A stretch of DNA of 64,000 nt from Viola odorata (GCA_963691705.1 OY829537.1:68469352-68533351), one strand, 5' to 3'; shown: positions 31,782 through 44,713, counted from the first letter of the stretch. Notes: generated by a model from the letters alone, not told the origin. Numbers and translations: made by a program.

Positions 31782-34700
31782 TATCGCGCCCTCGAAAATA
31801 AAAAATTCGCGAGTGTGCAACGAACTTGAGACCTTCAGATGCTCGGTGTAAATAGACGCCTCGCAACATGCAATGAAGTCGCCACCCTAATTTTGTCGCT
31901 AGGTCTATGGACCTTAATCGTCATGGCATAAAAAAATATAATAAATAAAAAACTAAAGGCACAAAAAAAGGGTTTGGACCCCAGACAAAGGTTCGGGGTC
32001 GTATTATGGTCTTGGGAAGGTGTTAGGCACCCGAATCATATCCGAAAACGGTTACCGGTTGATGAGAGAGGTGTTTAAAAGGTGTTTGATAAAATGCGTT
32101 TTGAAAGGGGGTCCTCAGAGGAATCGTCACTTTAGTGTTTTCCACAATCGGGATCGTTTAGGAATAATTGATCGTTGTACCGATCGATTATCCCTGACCG
32201 TAGCATGATGGGACTGAATTTTCCATAAGACTGAATGAGCGCCCTCTATTTCATCATCGGACTATGCATGATTAAATTAATTACTACGTGATCCTATCAT
32301 GGGTAGCTTAACAGAGTACAGATTAAATGAGAGTTTTTGAAATGATAAACTGATGTGGGATCGAAGCCACCACGTACATGCAGTCAATATAAGCGAAAAG
32401 TTAAAATCAAATGAACATGGTATTTTTAAGCAAGTCTTTAAACACGTTGTTCATGCGGGTTGATTTTAAATCCTTGCAATTCTATATATCATGCGTACGA
32501 TTGATATTTACGGAAAGCATTAAAAAAATAAAAAGGAACGAAAGGCGTACTTTCGAGCGAAGCTTGAATTAAAACCAACAAAATGAGAGTGTTAGTGATA
32601 GCTCGAAAAATAAATAAGCAATTTATGAACGAGAATTTAAATAATGACTTGATGCATACGGAAATTTAAATGCTAATTTGATGTATGTGAGAAATGATGA
32701 TTTGACGCATACGAAAATTTAAATGATGATTTGATAAGTGCAGAAAATTCAAATGATGATTTAATGTATGCGAGAAATGATGATTTGACACATACGAAAA
32801 TTTAGAGGCTGATTTGATAAGTGCAGAAAATTTAAATGCTGATAGTTGATAAGTGCGAAAATTAAATGATGACAGTTGATAAGTGCGAAAATTTAAATGA
32901 TGATTTTGACGAAAAATTAAGGATTTGATATTTTGCAGAAATTAAGCAGTTGACGATTTGAGAAAATTAAATGATGATTTGCAGAAAATAAAGCAGTTGA
33001 TGATTTGCGAAAATTAAACAAGTGATGTTGCAGAAAATTAAACAAGTGATGATTTGCAGAATGTAAAACAGTTGATACTACAGAAAATAAAACAAGTGAT
33101 ATTGCAGAATTTTAAACAAGTTGATATTTGCAGAAAATAAAATCAGAATTTTAAACAGTTGATATTTGCAGAAAATAAAACAGTTGATATTGCAGAAAAT
33201 AAAACAGTTGATATTGCAGAATTTTAAACAGTTGATATTTGCAGAAAATAAAACAGTTGATATTGCAGAAAATAAAACAGTTGATATTTGCAACCGACCA
33301 TGTAGGCGGTAAATTGAATTTAAATTGCCGAAAGTAAATTGAGGAAAATTAAAGTGCGAATAATGTAAACAGTTGATAGGTACAGAAAAATAATCATATG
33401 AAACATACGAATATTTTATGAAAAAAGTACGATCCGAGATCTCGAAAAAATGAAGACGGGTTGGGCCCTATTTTGAAAAAAAGCAAAAAAATGGGCCAGG
33501 AATAGTTCCTGACCCATGAAAAATGAAATAATGGTGATGGGTTTGGCCCATCACCTTTGACGCGTGAATAGGCCATTATGGCACTATTCACCGTCTTCTT
33601 CCTTGGCCGCCGGCCGCCAAGCCCCGGCCACCCTTGGTCGAAACGAAAAACCTTCGTACCGAGGTGATCGTCTCCTCGACGGCTTCCCGACCGTACGAAC
33701 CTCGAATTTTATTTCAAACTGTACCGAGTTTAATTTCGAAAAAATGACGAAACCGTTAATTATCGAAAACTAATTAATTCACACGATTTAGCTAACGATT
33801 AATCAAATTAAACGTATGTATTTAATCTACAATATGCATATGAATAAATGGCATAAAAACTAGCAATTTATTCTATCAAAACAAAGCTAAATGAATTAAA
33901 GGAATAAGAATGCATAAAAACAAAGAAAAGAAAAGCTTGAAGAATCTTACTGCCAAGCTTGAACTGTGACGATCGATGCTCGATATGAGCTATCAATCAA
34001 GGAGGGAGGAGAAGCAAGGCTGCTTGTGAGATTTTGGTGCCCTTAGAAACGAAGGAGGGCAGTGGTATTTATAGGCATTCGATCGCGTGGGTGAAGGACG
34101 CGGCGACGCGTGTGGAGGCTGTGACCGTCGTGCTGGCAGAGCTAGGCTGAGGCGCTGACGAGGCTAGGGCTGCGTGATGATGGTTGACGGGACAGGAAAT
34201 GACGGGAGCAAGCAGCTCGGTGGCTTGCTCCGCTGCTCCGTCGCTTCCACGGTGCATGTGCACCATGCACATTAATTCAAGGGTCGTTGATCTGGTTGAC
34301 TTTCCTTGGTTGACCAGATCAACGGCCATGATTAAATGACCCTTTTAATCCTATTTAAATGGCCTCGAGCCAATCTTGCGAACGAACGTTCCGAATTTTC
34401 GAGCCGAAAGTACCAGCGCGTAGAGAAAAATATGGTGATTTTAACTGTCTACAGCGAATGACGAGAATTTTTCATTTAACGTGTTTATTTTCTCGTTCGG
34501 AAACATGAAATGTTCGGACGAAAAATAAGTGAGGTTATGACGAAAAACGCTGTTGGTCAGCGTGAACGAAAAAAATGCGATGTTGGTCAGCGTGAACGAA
34601 AAAAATAGTAGGAACTAGTTGATGAAAAACATTCCGAGTTCGAGCTATTGTCCGAGCGAACTTACTCGGGTCCAATAAAAGCTCGAATAAAAATAATAAT

Positions 34701-35036
34701 AAAATAATAAAAATGCTAAAAAATGTGATAAAATACTAAAAATCCTAAAATTCGTGTGATGACCTAAAACGAAGAAATAACTAGTAAACGACTAACGAAT
34801 AATTAAAAATGTGATTTTTAAGGCTAAAAATATTAATGATAATAATAACGAAAATACGTGACGGAAAATTAAAAACGCGATTTCGAAAGCTAACGATGCT
34901 AACAACGATGATAAAAATGCGATGAGAATCGAAAAATGCTAATGACGGTAAATTAATTAAAAATGACAGTCAATTAAATAAAATGATAGAAATGCTAAAT
35001 TTAATCAAAAAGGGTGTCAAAATTCGGGTATCAATA
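31782..35036 (-). repeat. solo LTR of the TAT1 family (3255 bp), TSD TTTCC
   Basis: It matches the TAT1 LTR along its length: cgcctcgcaacatgcaatga near its left end; tandem blocks at 32640-33290; gaccatgtaggcgg at 33297; TATA-like core at 34066-34073; the U3 palindrome at 34282-34327; and attcgggtatcaa at its right end. It is flanked by tttcc at 31777-31781 and 35037-35041. Both terminal dinucleotides are altered (TA...TA instead of TG...CA on the plus strand). This is the product of recombination between the two LTRs of a former full element. Confidence 0.92.
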
Positions 35037-35041
35037 TTTCC

Positions 35042-35403
35042 AAACATGATAATTTTCTGGTCAACACTTGGTATAAATATTTATACAACATATATGAAAA
35101 TACATCCTTCAATCATTAACCAAATAAGAATATTTGTAAATTGTTAACTTTAGTCGATAGATGTTCTCTTACTTAAGTGAGTACGTACACTTAATCATAA
35201 CATTACTGACCAAAAACTTATACATGTCATACATGCAACAATAATATACTCGGTAGCTTAACGAGTTTAAAAAATAAAACATGTATATTCACTACATTAT
35301 ATAATGCTCAAACTAAAGATAAGTTAGTATATATAACATTTAATTTTTAAACAGATGTATTTATATATATAATTAATAAACCAAATCTATAAAATTAATT
35401 TAT

Positions 35404-35441
<38 letters not shown>

Positions 35442-35870
35442 CAATCTAATGTGCATATATATATATATGATATCAATATAATGTGCATATGTGGTACAAC
35501 CTATTTAGTTTGAAACTTAATGAGTAATTAATAAACAAAATTTATAAAATTAATTCATACTATATATATACATATATTTATATATACGTATATACATATA
35601 TATGATATCAATCTATATATGATATCAATCTAATGTGTATATCTAGTACAACCTATTTAGTTTGAAATTTAATGAGTAATTAAGGGCTATTAATTATATA
35701 ATAGAAGTAACTTTCTCATTATTTGTATGTATATTTGTTACTTTCAAAATTAGTTAATAAGGTACTTAATTTTCATCATTACTATCTTTTAATTGTACAA
35801 GTTATTCAACCTTGTTTTTTTATATGCACATTGTATAACTTACATTTTAAATATAACAATTATTATAAAA
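35042..35870. repeat. A/T-rich stretch with duplicated TA-rich units
   Basis: No gene seen. Two related segments (about 35340-35530 and 35530-35690) share gatatcaat-taatgtg, gtacaacctatttagtttga and aatgagtaatta, separated by TA dinucleotide runs. Confidence 0.6.
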
Positions 35871-35873
35871 TGA

Positions 35874-36497
35874 CACATATAAAAGAATGGAAATTAAATT
35901 TTCAACAAATCATTCAGTCGAAAACTGTAAATAGCGACGCTCATTGTGGTCGCGAATGATGAGATGCATTTTCGACGAAATGCCCGTCGAAAATGAAAAT
36001 AAATTTTGTCGGACTGAGCCGTCAAAAGGCGGCCATTCGGTCGCAAAATATGAAATGGTTTCAACGGAGTCTCCGTTGAAAATGGTTTTTGATGGAAATG
36101 ACCATCGAAACCATACAGGCTCATCGAGGGACTTTCGCCTCGAAAGGTTTCCTCTATTATCGCCGGTCATTTGGTCGAAACGTGACTACAATTGCGACGA
36201 GTATAGCGCTCGAAACATTTTCAACAGACTATTCCGTCAAAAAATGTTTCGCGCATTATCATGGAGCCAATAATTCTGCGTTAGCGCCCAAATATTTCGA
36301 CGGAGGGCCCGACGAAACAAGATATGTACAGAGTTTTTCATCGATATGTAGGCCATTTATGTCGATAATGCCACAGTAGATCAATAAAAAAATGAGCTTT
36401 CGATGGTTAAATTGTCGAAATTTTTACAAAAATTTCGGAAGGAATCTATTCGTCGGAAGCTTGTCGTCAATATTAGACAATTTTTTCTTTTGTAGTG
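35874..36497. mobile_element. small CACTA-like non-autonomous element
   Basis: The right end is ttttttcttttgtagtg (36481-36497), i.e. CACTACAAAAGAAAAAA on the minus strand, a typical CACTA terminus. The interior is packed with short repeats of the type gtcgaaa/cgacgaaa in both orientations, as in CACTA subterminal regions. The proposed left end, cacatataaaagaa at 35874, is a degenerate match. Flanking triplets are tga and tca, so the target duplication is imperfect. No transposase. Confidence 0.55.
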
Positions 36498-36725
36498 TCA
36501 CTACAATCAGCAAGCATATGACAAATTGCACGTAAGTTGATACGAGAGATTCGTACAAACACCCATTAACTCTAATCCACATCACAATTAGACCATTCAA
36601 ATCAAATAAAAGAAAGCCCCACCGATTTTTATATCTACACACACATATAGGTAGCCAGGTAGAGCACAATAGACATAATATGTATACACACATACATAAT
36701 TGTAATTAATCAGTTAAATATGAGA

Positions 36726-38910
36726 TTACATGAGACAACATGCATTAACGTTGTCATCGTTGAACATGTTGCTAACCTTGTCATCTCCCCGTTGAGTGAC
36801 CGGAATGGTACCGTGTCGGTCCCCGACATTGTAGCCATGCCTGTAGTAATTATAACTTTCCTTAAATTCATGGGTTGTGTCTTTGAAATAGTCATTAGCG
36901 GATGTAAAGTACAAAGGTGGATTCGGGTAAGGCCAGAATTCTGCCCTTTTTCCCGCCCTCCTCACTGCCTTTAGCACCTTGTTGCGATCAACATACCCCA
37001 CCACCGTAACCTTTTCCAGCTCTAGGTTCACCTCCACCGAGTCAATACCTACATACAAACCAAAAACCATTTTGCCCTACTTTATTTGCAAAATTATACA
37101 GAAAGTGTAACCTAGTTGATAATTTCATGTCTATTTTATGAAATAAGTCATGAATTTGATCTATGGTCCGATGAGGAATAAAGTATTAATAAAGATAAAT
37201 TTTTATCACGAAATAAATTCATTCAAAATTAGTGAATTATGAGTAGGACCAAAATTTAGTTATTATTTGGTTCTTCTGTGACCTTCTAGAAGAAAAGTAA
37301 AAATTGACTGGGTAATATATATAAGGGTGATATGACTCGAATTTCCTCTAATACTATGTTACAAATGAGGCTTAAAATTTAATATTTATTCAGTTCTTAA
37401 CAATTTATTTATATTGTTATTCGTTTAAATATTTTGTTTAATTATCCCACATTTTAAGTGATCATAATTATAATAAAGAACTTACAAAATTAAAAAGGAG
37501 GGATATATATTTATATACCTTTAAGCTTGTAAATGGCATTTTTGACGACTCTCTCACAGCCGGTGCAGCACATCCTGACTTTGAGCTCCACAGTCTATAA
37601 ATTAAGGGGAAAAAAAGAAGACACGGTTTAGAGATTCTGATCATAAAAGTACACACGGAGAAATTTATTCTCATCCAATAATCAAAAGTTGCAAGGCAAG
37701 ACCGATCATATGCTTTGATTTATTCTCATCCAGATTCTTTAGCTGATATCAATTGGAATAATCGACATGCTTAACCTTTTTTTTTCCAATTAATTTCATA
37801 TAAATCAAAGCACTTCATAAACAATTAAAACATGAGGTTCACGTATGTACAATAAGAATTAAAAATAATCAGAAAAAATCATTTAGGCTTAGCTGTTGAG
37901 ATTAGATAGCAAAACATCAATAATTTTATTTTAATTAAAATAGATTTAATTAACATGTTTAGGCAATTTAAGATACATCAGTTCATAATCTATAAAACAT
38001 TTTCTTGCTTACAAATTATGTTGACATAAGTTCGTACGTTTGAACCAAGATATCCATATAACAAACACAATTTACTAGTTGTTTTATACAAAATATAATA
38101 AAATTCATTGTTAAATAAATATAGATGAAAAAATATATGTAATGATCAGTTATCAATGAGAAAGTTATAGAATAATCTAGGTTTTTCATCTAGTTGCCCC
38201 TAACTAATTGAGAGGTTACATGTAGGGAACTTGAAATTTATCTCATCACTACTTAAACGGATACTATTTCGAGTATAATTTTTTTGCACTCATCCATAAT
38301 ATGTGACCACTAATTATTATATAATTGTCATATTGGTTGGGCAATTCAACTACACTACTCCTTCTTTTTCTTTTTTGTTAGAATACGATATTCGTAGATT
38401 TCTAGTTACTTATTGAGTAGGGAACCACCAAAATGATGTGAACATGCATATTTGCATGGGAGTTTTCGGTACGGAATGATTTAGCCAGCCATATATATAT
38501 GCACAAATATAGACTGTACATAGGAGATGAAAGAGAGCTCTTTTTTTCTACTTCCATATTTTTTTTCCCTCATGGAGAACTACCAAGAGTAGGACGTAGT
38601 TTTCAATAGCCATCAAAATCTTCCTCAGTTGGTCATTTATGTTTGATCAAAGCAAAAGATTGTAGGGATGAACAATGAAATACAAAGAGAAAAAGAAAAA
38701 GAAAAAGAAAAGAAAGACATGGTTGGGATCATGGAAAGCGATCGATCGAACCTGCAAGGAAAGTGGACGACCCCTGCCCCTTGGCATGTTGATGCTGTAG
38801 TTGATATTAGTACGGATGCTTTTGTGGTTGTTTTCTTGAAAGTGAAAGCAACAGTAGAATGCAATGGCAGATATGAAAGAGTTAAAAGCTTTCTGTAGAA
38901 TGGTAGCCAT
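36726..38910 (-). CDS. HIPP: heavy-metal-associated isoprenylated plant protein (HIPP), three exons
   Basis: Exons: 38910-38752, 37594-37519 and 37048-36726; all introns are GT-AG (1157 and 470 nt) and phases match, giving 185 residues. Residues 1-53 form a variable N-terminus with no clear domain. The HMA domain starts at TVELKVRM, with the metal-binding motif M-x-C-x2-C as M61, C63 and C66, and continues GIDSVEVNLELEKVTVVGYV across the second splice. The C-terminus ends N-A-C-C-L-M, a CaaX box for farnesylation at Cys182. HIPPs bind metal ions or partner proteins through HMA and are tethered to membranes or nuclei by the lipid. No stops or frameshifts: it is the only intact host gene seen here. 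The start was chosen as the ATG in exon 1 whose frame carries through the donor CAG/GTTCGA. Expression is not visible. Confidence 0.93.
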
Positions 38911-39348
38911 AGCAGTTAATAGGCTCTCCCTTAAATATATACATATACACAGCAACCAAAGGATTTAACTTTAATTAGGAAAGTAAAGGAAGAAGACAAA
39001 GACAAAGATCGAGCAGACCAAACCCAAAAGATATTCCTTGTTCTGTTCCATTGGTATCGCTTCCTTCCAACTATATATTCTTTTGCTGATATAACTTAAC
39101 ATTAATAATATTCCAAATTTCGTGTCTAATCCTATTCCCCCAAACAGGGCAGTTTCCTTGTGCTTAAATTCATTATTATTGTACACTTGTTGCCCAAAAA
39201 TAGTTACTAAATCTTTTACACCAACAGTTCGTTTGTGCGATTAGTTTGGAACTCGTACTGTTTAAATAATAAGTTTTTGGTTCGATTATACTGTTTGAGT
39301 AATAGGTCGCTAGTTCGATCAATATATAAAAAATACCTAATAGAAGCA
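38911..39348 (-). promoter_or_regulatory. upstream region of the HIPP gene
   Basis: A TATA-rich segment (38931-38947, TATGTATATATTTAAGG on the minus strand) lies only about 21 bp before the chosen ATG, so it may be UTR rather than the core promoter. No element homology was recognised until the solo LTR at 39349; the promoter is thus about 430 bp from a transposable element. Confidence 0.35.
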
Positions 39349-40672
39349 CGATTGGAGCGTTAAATGTCTGTTTTTCATCGTCTTTTACGTCTATTTTAGG
39401 ACGATGATACTGCTAATTATCGGGTTTTTCATTTTTTTATTACAGAGTACGTTGCTTAACAACATTTCATTCTTTAGGAGCTGAAACCGTTTGTTACAGA
39501 GCAATATTCTGGCTGCTGTATCTTCTAGAAGTTTTTGTCTTGCGGACTCCTACTGGAACAAGAAGTCCTGCTGCCACTGATATTATCCTACGCTTCTGTT
39601 AGGATTTTGGAACAAATATTATTAATATTAATTAGATATTATCCCTATACTATTTTGAATTTTGGAAAAAAGACAACTAAGGGATTTTATTTAAATAGGG
39701 AGAGTAGTGCTGCGCCTCTAATACTTCATCTTTTACACAGCATATTTCTTTCTTCTTGGTAGAGACAACAATTCCATAGCAATAGCTTGAAACCGCTGCT
39801 GCTAATTCCTTTCTATTTAATTAATTAAATTACTCTTTATGCTTACATTATTTATTTATTTATTTCTTATAATGATAGGTTAAACTCTATCTATTATTCC
39901 TTGTGAGGATATATAGCCATGCTTAATTGATTGTGAGGCCTAAACACAATTATTAAATCCCATCTTGCATCTCTAATTGTTTTAATTAAATGTCAATTTA
40001 TGCATACTTCTATTGAAGCTTGATCAACTACACTAGGATTTGCATGATTACTGTCTTCTCTTGATACCTTGGAGTCTACACTGTAGAAAGAGATACGAAG
40101 GCAACCAACTAATCGACAGATCAGATTGGAAAACAATTAGAGTCTGGTTTACAGGAGTAGACACTTCTCTCTCCTGAACCTAGGAAGGTCTCTTACGGTA
40201 GAATTATTTGATTATTTGATTAGAGCTAATAGAATAACTTCTTTAGGCCATAAGACATATCAAAGACCTTAATAGGTGAGAACCTTTAAGAATCTCGAAT
40301 AGGTAGAGAGTAGGAGATCTAGGTTAGAACCTGATCTCTATAACCGCCTATAAGTTTGGTTTTGAAAATACTTGAATCGATGATCAATTAATTTAATGCA
40401 TGAGCTTATTGGAATCCTCATTGGGAATTTGTCACCTCTGTTTTCACACACATCACCCATTTATTATTGCTCTCTGTTACTTATATTTCTTAATTATTCA
40501 CAATAACGTCATTATTGGTATTTACCACTTGTTACATTCCTAGTCGTTTACAAAGAATTTTAATTGCCACCAAATTCCTGAGGACGAACCTTTTACCACT
40601 TGCTACTGTTTTAAAACTACATGTGCATGATAGATTGTATTTATTTTATTTTGACGGTTTCGGCAACCATCA
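39349..40672 (+). repeat. solo LTR of the Athila-like family (1324 bp), TSD AAGCA
   Basis: It is the reverse complement of the LTR at 49831-51137: near the left end aaatgtctg and gatgatactgctaattat, at the right end gacggtttcggcaaccatca. It is flanked by aagca at 39344-39348 and 40673-40677. The left terminus is CG instead of TG. ORFs inside are not genes. Confidence 0.9.
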
Positions 40673-40677
40673 AAGCA

Positions 40678-41458
40678 TTTTATATTTAAATTGGTCACTC
40701 GGTGTAAACATGATCGATTGCAATGAATTTAGAAATATCTATGGTTTAGAGAGAAGAAAAAAAAACTCTTAGGCAGGGAATGGTATCTAAGCCCTTCACA
40801 TTAAGGCTTGATAAGTGGGTCAAGCTAACGTGGGTGCCGACAGTACTCTTTAGAGAATATAATGACTCGTGTTCGGATATAGATGGGCTTAAGGTAGAAA
40901 AACAATATGGGGTTTTGATGCAAAGTGAACATATATTCCTAACAATCTTCCTTTTTATTCCCATCCTCCTTTGAAAATCACAACACATTATGCACACACA
41001 CTTATCTATCCTCAATGCCATTTCAAAGCATTATTCCCACACATTAATATTTGCTACCTTTTAGGTCATCTCATGCATTTTACCATTTGTTTACATGCCT
41101 CGACAAAAAGGAACCTTTGAGCTTATGCTTTTTCCATAGACCTTTTGTTGTTGATAGTTTTTAATGTCAAAAACAAAAACCATAACCCTTAAAGTTATAC
41201 AACCAAAAACAAACAAGTGTATGATTGTTATTCCTTTCCCAAAACAATTTGAGGGGCCAGATGGGTAGTTAAGGTCCAAACTATTTAAAGCCTACCTCCT
41301 AGTTTCAAATTAGGCTTGCATGAAATTGTATATATAATTTATTTTTTATAAATAAAATTAACTTATTAAATGGAGTGAATACATTGATCATAAGATCAAA
41401 TGGATCCAATATCATCAAGCTAACAACGCCTTAAAAATACCTGCACACGAGGTCGAGT
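40678..41458. other. unassigned sequence
   Basis: No gene, RNA or repeat recognised. Short frames (40746-41021 minus, 40780-40974 plus) have no domain. Confidence 0.4.
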
Positions 41459-42220
41459 TTGAGTCTTCGAAACTCAAACAATTTGACAAATAGCAATGGA
41501 TTTTTTTTTCAATATTTCATAAAAAATGATTCTGAAGGGGAAAAAATTAGTGACAAAATATTCCGTTGTAACAATATAGTGATGAAAATTCCGTCAAAGG
41601 TGAATGGCGGCAATCTTCGCGCGAAAATATTACAACAAAAAATCCCGTCAAAAGTGGTTGCAATGGATATTTCTGTTGCAAAGTGTTTCATTTTTCAACG
41701 AAAATATTCATCGAAAGATTTTACAACGGAAAATTCAGTCGCAAGCCTTTGCGTGCCTTTTGCAACAGAAAATTTCGTTGCAAGCCTTTGTATGTCTTTT
41801 GCAATGGAAATGTCCTGCGCAAATGTGACATTTTTTTCACCCATGATTTTAAATGTATATTTATTACGTCTTTTAATAGTTCTTATACGAAAAACATAAT
41901 TTAATAGAAAATTATATTAAAAATATATCTTAAAATTAATTTATTATATATTAATTTATGCGATAATAAATTAGTTTTTAATAAAATTGGGATACTATGG
42001 TGTAAAATGTATTATTTTTGTAGAAACAAAATGGAGTTAACTTGTAAAATGAGGAGATGGAAATGGTAAAAAGTATCTTATTAGTTTAGTAATTTTGAAA
42101 TTAATTAATTAAATTTTTATTAAAGTGCGACGGAATATTCCATTGCAAAGCTTGAAACGAAAGCTTCCCATCGCAAACACTGTTTCTTTGTGACGGAATT
42201 TTCCATCACGAATGTTTTAT
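41459..42220. repeat. inverted short-repeat cluster, CACTA-subterminal-like
   Basis: Many copies, in both orientations, of ttttgcaacggaaaattc-like and attccgtcaaa-like words (for example 41565-41600, 41690-41770, 42125-42205). The pattern resembles the subterminal arrays of CACTA transposons of another family than the one at 35874-36497. No terminus or transposase found. Confidence 0.45.
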
Positions 42221-43250
42221 ATTAATAATTGGAATAATAATAAACTTAATATACTAAATAATTAGGATAATATTTAATAATTATAATTTATAAATTTATG
42301 CATTAATTAATATAAAAATTAATATGTTTTTATATATATATATACATATTAGGTATAGCATAATAATATTACGTAAGTTACTATTTCTTAATTATGAAAT
42401 ATGATATTGATTTCTTATATTATCAATTACTTATTATTAACGAATAAATTATATTTAATAAACAACTTAAATAATTAATTAAATAAATAAGTTAATAAAT
42501 TTAAATATTAAAAATTTAAATTAATTTATATATAAATCAATATGTTTATAAATATCAATTACAATATAATTAATTAATTTAATATTTCGTTAAGTAAATT
42601 TTTACTGGCCATAATTTTGCATTTGGGTGTCACATTGAGGTGATTTTTTATTTTATGGATCCGATTTTTCGACCTGTATGAAGTGCAAACAGCCAAATTC
42701 CTATTGCCTACCTTTTTGGCCAATTAATTTATTTCCACATAGTTTTCACCTTTTTCGAACTCTATGAAGTGCAAATAGCTAAATGTTGTTAATTACTACA
42801 ATTTCGTTTGTCTATCTCTTAAGTTTTTTCCTACGAAGCTTATTCATATATATTTTTTGTTTGGGTATAGTGTTTGGGGTTCGGGTTTGGGGCTCTGATT
42901 CGGGGTTTAAGGTCTAGGTTATAGGGTTTAGGGCCTAGGGTTAGGACTTAACAAGTATCCATATTATTACTATGTCAATTGGGTTTGGGGTTCATATTCG
43001 AGTTTTGAAGGTTTAGTTAGTGTATGAAGTTTGAGGCTTAGGGTATGATATAAGGTTTGGGTTTAGGGGATCAATTGATCTTAATATCTTACTATTAATA
43101 TCTTAGGGTATTGAATTAAGATTGGGCTTATGGTTTTGAAGTAAATTTGTAAAATGAGGAGATTTAAATGGTTAAAAGTATCTTAATTTAGCAATTTTGA
43201 AATTAATTATGATTCCCAATATTGTAGTATATCTTTGCGAGAAACTTAAT
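42221..43250. other. A/T-rich sequence with a G-rich degenerate repeat
   Basis: 42221-42640 is almost pure A/T. 42860-43130 holds irregular gggttt/ggtttagg words (ggtttggggttcgggtttgg and similar), resembling a degenerate telomere-type or simple repeat. No gene seen. Confidence 0.5.
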
Positions 43251-43693
43251 ATATATTATATATGAGAGTTCTTGCACCTCCTTTTCAGTTGTTTATGTGC
43301 GGTTTAGGTCTGGTCTCATCTGTTAGATTGATGGGGTGTGTACGGACTGTTTGCAGTGGATAGTGGGGCAATTTGGGAGAATTGGCGAGAAATTAATCAC
43401 TTCGGCCTAGCTTTCCAATGTGTTTTCTAGTTAGTGCAATTCCAAGCTGCGTATTGGCACATTTGGTTAGAACGTAACCTCATTGTCTTTCATTATTACC
43501 AATTTAATTCGAAGCGAGTTTTTCTTAAGATTATCGCGGCGGTGGTCGATTGGTGTTGTGGTCATGATAAGTCTTTTTGTTATACCGCAAATAATATTCG
43601 GCGGTCATCTATGGACATTGTAAATTGGAGCAATTAGTTTGGTTTTGACCATTTCAATGAAATTTACAGTTTTTTTTTAGAAAAAAAAAAAAG
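43251..43693 (+). pseudogene. 5'-truncated LINE, 3' end with poly(A)
   Basis: The frame FQAAYWHIWLERNLIVFHYY is the C-terminal segment of L1-type plant ORF2 (the HIW-x-ERN block). It ends at NIVNWSN-like sequence and TAG, followed about 60 bp later by an A-rich tail (43680-43693). Only the last few hundred bases are present, as usual for 5'-truncated LINE insertions. No target duplication was matched. Confidence 0.78.
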
Positions 43694-43739
43694 AGCTCTT
43701 AATTAATTTCAATCTAAATGTTGTATATATACGTGTATT

Positions 43740-44200
43740 ATAAAAAAGACTGAATTCGTTCTTTTTACACATTGAAGGATTACATAGTCATTTTAATACA
43801 TTTTAAAAGATGAAAGGGTGAAATTTATCCTTTTCTATAAATCATAAAGGATTAACTTTGTTCTCCTATAACACATTTTAAGGGATGGATTATATCATTT
43901 TTTATTTAATTTTAATGATAAATTTCGTCCTTTTTATACATCTTTAAGGAAGATTTACATTCTCTTTTGTATATATTGGAGGATGGAATTCATTATTTTA
44001 ACATATCTTAAAGGACGAATCTTGTCCTTATTTGATACGTTTTAAATGACGATTTGTATCTTTATTTTTATACATATTGAAAAGTGATTTTCATCCTCTT
44101 TTTATACATTTAAAGAGACAATTTTTTTATAAAAAAATTAATATATTTTAAAGGACAAATTACATCCTTTTATATATATATTTTACAATTAGTATTAACA
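43740..44200. repeat. degenerate tandem repeat of about 55-65 bp
   Basis: Repeated words such as ttttaaaggacgaat, catcctttttatacat and ttgaaggatg recur about eight times with strong divergence. No gene. 44200-44713 beyond it holds no gene; its right part may be the 5' UTR of the LINE that resumes at 51138. Confidence 0.55.
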
Positions 44201-44713
44201 GAAAAGGATTTTGCAGTGTCACGCCAATGTAGAAGAAAGAAACTGATGATGGAAATGGAATACTCACCTCACCTTCCATGTTAAAAAAGAGTGGAAAAAT
44301 CTCAAAACTTTTAAAATATCTCTTTTATGAGATCGATCAGCCGTGGTGGCACTGGCAGGGCTCTCCTTATCAATCTTTGGCTTCCAGTAAATCTGTTTTT
44401 TAACTTGTTCAAATTTTGAATTCCAGTATTTGAAATCTTTCTATTGTTTTTATCCTATCCAAACCTGTTTTATTTGTTGTTGATTTTGTTTATGTGATAA
44501 TTACCCTATTTAACTGTTAATTATTAATTCCGTAAACAATATCCAATACATCTCCTAGCTAAACTAGAATTCTAGGCAGTTTTGTACTCCTTTTCCTAGG
44601 ATGATATTTATGCATAATTCAATTGTGCAGTACGCACATCTTCTCTGGCAGCCCTTACTTTCATCCTCTGTTACTTTTTTTTGTTTCTTTGAATTTATTA
44701 TTCACTCGCTTCT

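Noticed and set aside
40746..41021. 91-codon minus-strand frame in unassigned sequence
   Set aside because: No recognisable domain, no clear start context, and poly-A at its end; kept as unassigned sequence.
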